Origin: Deltaproteobacteria bacterium
Lineage (GTDB): Bacteria; Desulfobacterota; JAENJC01
Length of the DNA stretch: 7,146 bases
Assembly (NCBI GenBank): GCA_016208525.1
Contig: JACQYJ010000061.1
Location: 1 to 7,146 of the forward strand
Reading direction: 5' to 3'
Positions 5,472 to 7,146 of this stretch are shown here, one piece after another. The translations under genes were made by a program, and so were the position numbers. The notes under the pieces are model-generated. The model was not told the DNA's origin. It searched no databases and saw only the letters and a program-made list of their open reading frames with translations. Numbering within the stretch: the stretch's first letter is position 1; the number at the start of each line of letters is the position of its first letter.

Positions 5472-5888
5472 TTACACAAGCTCCCTGATAGCTTCTTCTC
5501 TAAGAGGCATGAAGTCAAGCGCCTCCGTTACGGTATCCTCGGTCATATCATCCAGCAATTTATCATCTTTGCAGAACAGGACCTCCCCGTCCCTGAATAT
5601 CCGATATCTCATATACAACGGTGCATCATTTAGAGGAATACAGTCAATGGGTATATTGTATTTTCCGGCCAGCTCCGCCCCTATGGAAAGGGCCAAGGCA
5701 AGGGTATCTTCCACGTCGTCTGACAGGTAAACGGCTACATCAATATCCCTGAACCCCACTGCCTCATCATATTCCTTAAAGCTTCCGAAGATGTACGCAA
5801 AGAGAATATTTCCCCATCCGTCCAGGTCGGATCTTATGGAATCAAGGCGGGCAAGCCGTTCATCCTCTTTCATCTTACGGTAAGACAT
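5472..5888 (-). CDS. mntA: MntA-family nucleotidyltransferase antitoxin
   Basis: The 138-aa protein is a minimal nucleotidyltransferase. The strand ILFAYIFGSF at 28-37 carries the G-S pair of the active site. D48-I49-D50 in FRDIDVAVYL is the metal-binding D-x-D, and Asp82 in NIPIDCIPL is the likely third acidic residue. The loop between GS and DxD is 11 residues, slightly longer than the usual 9-10. The later segment (APLYMRYRIFRDGEVLFCKDD) is a typical MntA tail. MntA AMPylates HepT. The start is taken at 5888, with no Shine-Dalgarno site but a strong promoter only 6 bp upstream, suggesting a leaderless mRNA; Met6 (5873) is an alternative start. The TAA stop abuts the hepT ATG. Confidence 0.9.
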   Translation of the reverse strand: MSYRKMKEDERLARLDSIRSDLDGWGNILFAYIFGSFKEYDEAVGFRDIDVAVYLSDDVEDTLALALSIGAELAGKYNIPIDCIPLNDAPLYMRYRIFRDGEVLFCKDDKLLDDMTEDTVTEALDFMPLREEAIRELV

Positions 5889-5894
5889 GTCTCG

Positions 5895-5923
5895 ATTCTA
5901 ATGAAAGCCCACTTGAGAGTCAA
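5895..5923 (-). promoter_or_regulatory. Promoter of mntA-hepT
   Basis: The minus strand has TTGACT at 5918-5923, a 17-bp spacer and TAGAAT at 5895-5900, each 5 of 6 to the sigma-70 consensus with ideal spacing. Only CGAGAC separates the -10 from the ATG at 5888, so transcription should start at or within a base or two of the start codon. Confidence 0.7.
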
Positions 5924-5932
5924 GGACTTCGG

Positions 5933-6005
5933 AAAGGGGACGGTTCTCTTTATTTCTTCTTCTTATCTTTTTTCCTGTCACCGTTTAAATAGAACCGTCC
6001 CCTTT
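5933..6005. repeat. 15-bp perfect inverted repeat element
   Basis: aaaggggacggttct at 5933-5947 is the exact reverse complement of agaaccgtccccttt at 5991-6005. The 43-bp spacer is pyrimidine-rich on the plus strand (ctttatttcttcttcttatc) and has no reading frame of note. It sits between the convergent ends of nothing: the DUF4258 pair ends on one side and the mntA promoter begins on the other, so a folded RNA could also act as a terminator. A 22-bp stretch that includes the second arm recurs at 7119-7140. Confidence 0.7.
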
Positions 6006-6031
6006 ATTGTCCCATCATATTGTCCCATCAT
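6006..6031. repeat. Tandem duplication of a 13-bp unit overlapping a stop codon
   Basis: attgtcccatcat occurs twice in direct tandem (6006-6018 and 6019-6031). The second copy contains the TGA stop (6028-6030) of the 71-aa gene. Confidence 0.7.
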
Positions 6032-6243
6032 GCAGCAACCGGCGTAAGAGTAAAGACCTGCGCCAAGCGGGATGCTCTGCGGATATTGTCATGGCGTAGT
6101 GCGTCCCGGACGTCATCAAGTTTATATGCGTCCTCTAAGGAAAGGTATGGTGACCATCCCTCATCGGCATAGATAAGCTCAACATCTACTTCCGCAACAT
6201 ACGAACCTTCATGAATGAGTTTTGTTTGATGTTTTTTGTTCAT
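6028..6243 (-). CDS. Small partner of the DUF4258 protein, putative antitoxin
   Basis: The 71-aa protein starts at 6243, inside an ATGA overlap with the DUF4258 gene (6240-6243) and with GGAGAAGGAC just upstream. The sequence, KLIHEGSYVAEVDVELI, then GWSPYLSLEDAYKLDDVRDALR, then ASRLAQVFTLTPVAA, matches a conserved short family that I remember following DUF4258 genes. The VAEVDVELI strand and the LSLEDAYKLDDVR helix resemble a YgiT/MqsA-like tail without its zinc-binding CxxC motifs. A longer frame to 6393 lies entirely in the DUF4258 gene in another frame and is Cys-rich nonsense, so I reject that start. The likely role is antitoxin by position and size; no DNA-binding domain is obvious. Confidence 0.75.
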   Translation of the reverse strand: MNKKHQTKLIHEGSYVAEVDVELIYADEGWSPYLSLEDAYKLDDVRDALRHDNIRRASRLAQVFTLTPVAA

Positions 6244-6563
6244 GTCCTTCTCCTCATAAAATCTTCCGTCCATCGCTCCGCATCCGGACGGTAAGCTGTA
6301 ACAACCACAGCCGGCGTAGCTTTCCCTTTCGGTATCCCCCAAACAACATGGACAGGCTCTCCATTGCGGTCTTTCTGCAAAACAAGAACGCACGGCCCCT
6401 TTGGGTAATCGGGATAATCTTCTACAACTATCCCTTCCGTTAGCCCAGAAACTACTTCCCGAACAAGTATGTTGTCGGCAGACAGTTCGTCATAGCCGTG
6501 ATCAGATATCTTGATTTCTTTATTTTGTACCAGTTGAATAATCCGGCGGAATGTTTCACTCAC
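6240..6563 (-). CDS. DUF4258 protein, putative RelE-like toxin
   Basis: The 107-aa protein carries a DUF4258 domain: a helix (ETFRRIIQLVQNKEI), then KISDHGYDELSADNI at 18-32 with the conserved S-x-H, helix VREVVSGL, the G-x-V-x-E-D-Y-P turn at 44-51, strands CVLVLQKDRNGEPVHVVWGI, and PAVVVTAYRPDAERWTEDF at the end. DUF4258 proteins are distant relatives of the RelE/BrnT group and are found beside small antitoxin-like genes; direct proof of toxicity for this subgroup is not known to me. The start is GTG at 6563; no ATG or good Shine-Dalgarno site is available, but a near-consensus promoter ends 6 bp upstream, as for mntA. The TGA stop overlaps the start of the 71-aa partner by 4 bp, giving a toxin-first order. 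Confidence 0.8.
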   Translation of the reverse strand: MSETFRRIIQLVQNKEIKISDHGYDELSADNILVREVVSGLTEGIVVEDYPDYPKGPCVLVLQKDRNGEPVHVVWGIPKGKATPAVVVTAYRPDAERWTEDFMRRRT

Positions 6564-6569
6564 ACTGGG

Positions 6570-6598
6570 ATTCTACCATCACAGCCAGTAGGTGGCAA
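6570..6598 (-). promoter_or_regulatory. Promoter of the DUF4258 pair
   Basis: The minus strand has TTGCCA at 6593-6598, a 17-bp spacer and TAGAAT at 6570-6575, then CCCAGT and the GTG start. A 5-bp inverted repeat ACTGG/CCAGT flanks the -10 and could be an operator, though that is short enough to be chance. Confidence 0.65.
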
Positions 6599-6879
6599 TC
6601 AATTTTCAACATCACAGGAAGAGATGGGGGATATTACGAGGTCATTTTTTCTTAAATGGTCGCTGTCCCTCTTTTCCTTCAGTGAAGAATGACGCCGAAA
6701 CTTAAAGAAACTACGGCAATGGCAAGGAGATTGTTGACTTAGATTACAAACAAGAAAAGCTCTTTTTTTCTTGCATAGGGATAGTCTTTCCTCTTGACAG
6801 GGCCTTTTAAATGGGTGACCCCAGTTTTTTTGTCCGATAACGATGGAACAAAACAATCAGGGAAGTGTCCCTCTATTTT
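6599..6879. other. Gene-free stretch with repeat debris
   Basis: No frame here looks like a complete gene. It holds the 13-bp motif at 6658-6670, a short palindrome agggaagtgtccct at 6859-6872 and GGGTGACCC at about 6814-6822. These are three small GGGAC/GGGTCA-type sequences of the kind that accompany REP-like elements. A 19-codon minus-strand tail (LLAIAVVSLSFGVILH followed by TGA, just left of about 6740) reads like a membrane segment, but is too short to call. Confidence 0.35.
6658..6670. repeat. Dispersed 13-bp motif, copy 2
   Basis: ggtcgctgtccct, identical to 4997-5009; the neighbouring bases (ttaaa before it, a pyrimidine run after it) are also similar in the two places. Confidence 0.5.
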
Positions 6880-7115
6880 CATTAGCGGAAACGCCCATGT
6901 TGACTTCCACTTCTATTACAGTGTTGTCCTTCTCATCGCGACGATTACGAGGCTCAATCCCTTCAACCTTTCGGCTTACGGCCTGTCTGCTTGCTGTCCT
7001 ACGCTTAAAGCTGGATGTTGCCACACAGCCTCCAAGGACTTGCTACCCGGTGGTCGGCCTACCTTCCGGGGCGGGATTCGCACCCGCTTGATTACACGAC
7101 CTTGCCTGGCCGCAC
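6880..7115 (-). mobile_element. Truncated 5' part of a group II intron (domain I region)
   Basis: On the minus strand from 7115 the sequence begins GTGCG, matching the group II intron 5' consensus GUGYG. It continues with blocks I recognise from domain I of bacterial group II introns: a GCGGG/CCCGC hairpin (7071-7087, 7-nt loop); GGCCGACCACCGGGTAGCAAG; a GCTG-TGT/ACA-CAGC hairpin (7010-7029); AAGCGTAGGACAGCAAGC; GCCGTAAGCCGAAAGGT; and GATGAGAAGGAC. The recognition is from memory of intron sequences, not a covariance search. The element stops near 6880, soon after an ATG that would begin the intron-encoded protein (MGVSANEN); no reverse transcriptase and no domain V or VI follow, so it cannot splice or move. 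AAGGGA (6958-6963) could pair, with one wobble, to TCTCTT just 5' of the junction, as EBS1 does with IBS1. Confidence 0.6.
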
Positions 7116-7118
7116 AAG

Positions 7119-7140
7119 AGAACCGTCCCCTTTATTGTCC
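7119..7140. repeat. Second copy of the AGAACCGTCCCC repeat arm
   Basis: 22 bp identical to 5991-6012, including the trailing tttattgtcc. On the minus strand the run AAAGGGGACGGTTCTCTT (ending at 7116) also matches 5933-5950, and the intron-like GTGCG begins at the next base. The partner arm, if any, would lie beyond the window edge. Confidence 0.65.
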
Positions 7141-7146
7141 TGTAAC

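Noticed and set aside
6751..6773. Hairpin CAAGAAAA/TTTTCTTG as a terminator
   Set aside because: The stem is nearly all A-T, no gene ends nearby, and the region is low-complexity, so it is probably chance.
6599..6856. An 85-codon minus-strand open frame
   Set aside because: Composition is Cys/Phe/Arg-rich without a protein-like pattern, and it crosses a dispersed 13-bp repeat.
6843..7091. An 82-codon plus-strand open frame
   Set aside because: It is antisense to the group II intron-like structured region, has no Shine-Dalgarno site, and reads like the spurious frames often annotated over ribozymes.

Overview
The window looks like an accessory stretch of a Gram-negative bacterial chromosome. 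Most of its genes are toxin-antitoxin (TA) modules, truncated envelope proteins and mobile-element debris. Every gene I can support lies on the minus strand. Base composition is moderate by eye. Good Shine-Dalgarno sites, Sec signal peptides, LPP20/FecR/NlpC-type envelope domains and dispersed GGGAC-type repeats recall Nitrospirota or Desulfobacterota genomes. That taxonomic guess is from memory, is weak, and no marker gene is present. TGA is a normal stop here: it ends the LPP20-like gene and sits in ATGA gene overlaps.

Layout from high to low coordinate, which is the direction of transcription. 7146-6564 holds no intact gene. It contains one arm of a dispersed repeat, an apparent 5' fragment of a group II intron starting at about 7115, and further short repeats. 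6563-6028 is a DUF4258 gene overlapped by a 71-aa partner gene, a probable TA pair. 6031-5933 carries a 13-bp tandem repeat and a 15-bp perfect inverted repeat. 5888-5049 is a clear mntA-hepT module. 4998-4825 is a start-less C-terminal remnant of a membrane protein next to a repeat. 4792-4116 is an antitoxin-like gene overlapping a TumE/DUF6516-like toxin gene. 4087-2590 holds two secreted proteins, one FecR-like and one NlpC/P60-like, both ending inside their conserved domain. 2589-2184 is intergenic and contains a roughly 137-bp palindromic element built of CACAGAG units. 2183-1350 is an LPP20-like exported protein. 1305-806 is a hicB-hicA pair. 770-1 is an exported repeat-type surface protein cut by an in-frame TGA that replaces an expected glycine.

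In each TA pair the two genes touch or overlap, or are 2 bp apart, as expected for translational coupling. Two of the modules (mntA-hepT and the DUF4258 pair) have the same promoter geometry: a near-consensus -35, a 17-bp spacer, TAGAAT, then only 6 bp to the start codon. This predicts leaderless mRNAs, unlike the other genes, most of which have good Shine-Dalgarno sites. The most interesting items are this shared leaderless architecture, the readable frame after the TGA, the group II intron fragment seated in a dispersed repeat, and the palindromic element whose end may supply a -35 box to the LPP20-like gene. I see no evidence for a wholly new system beyond these.
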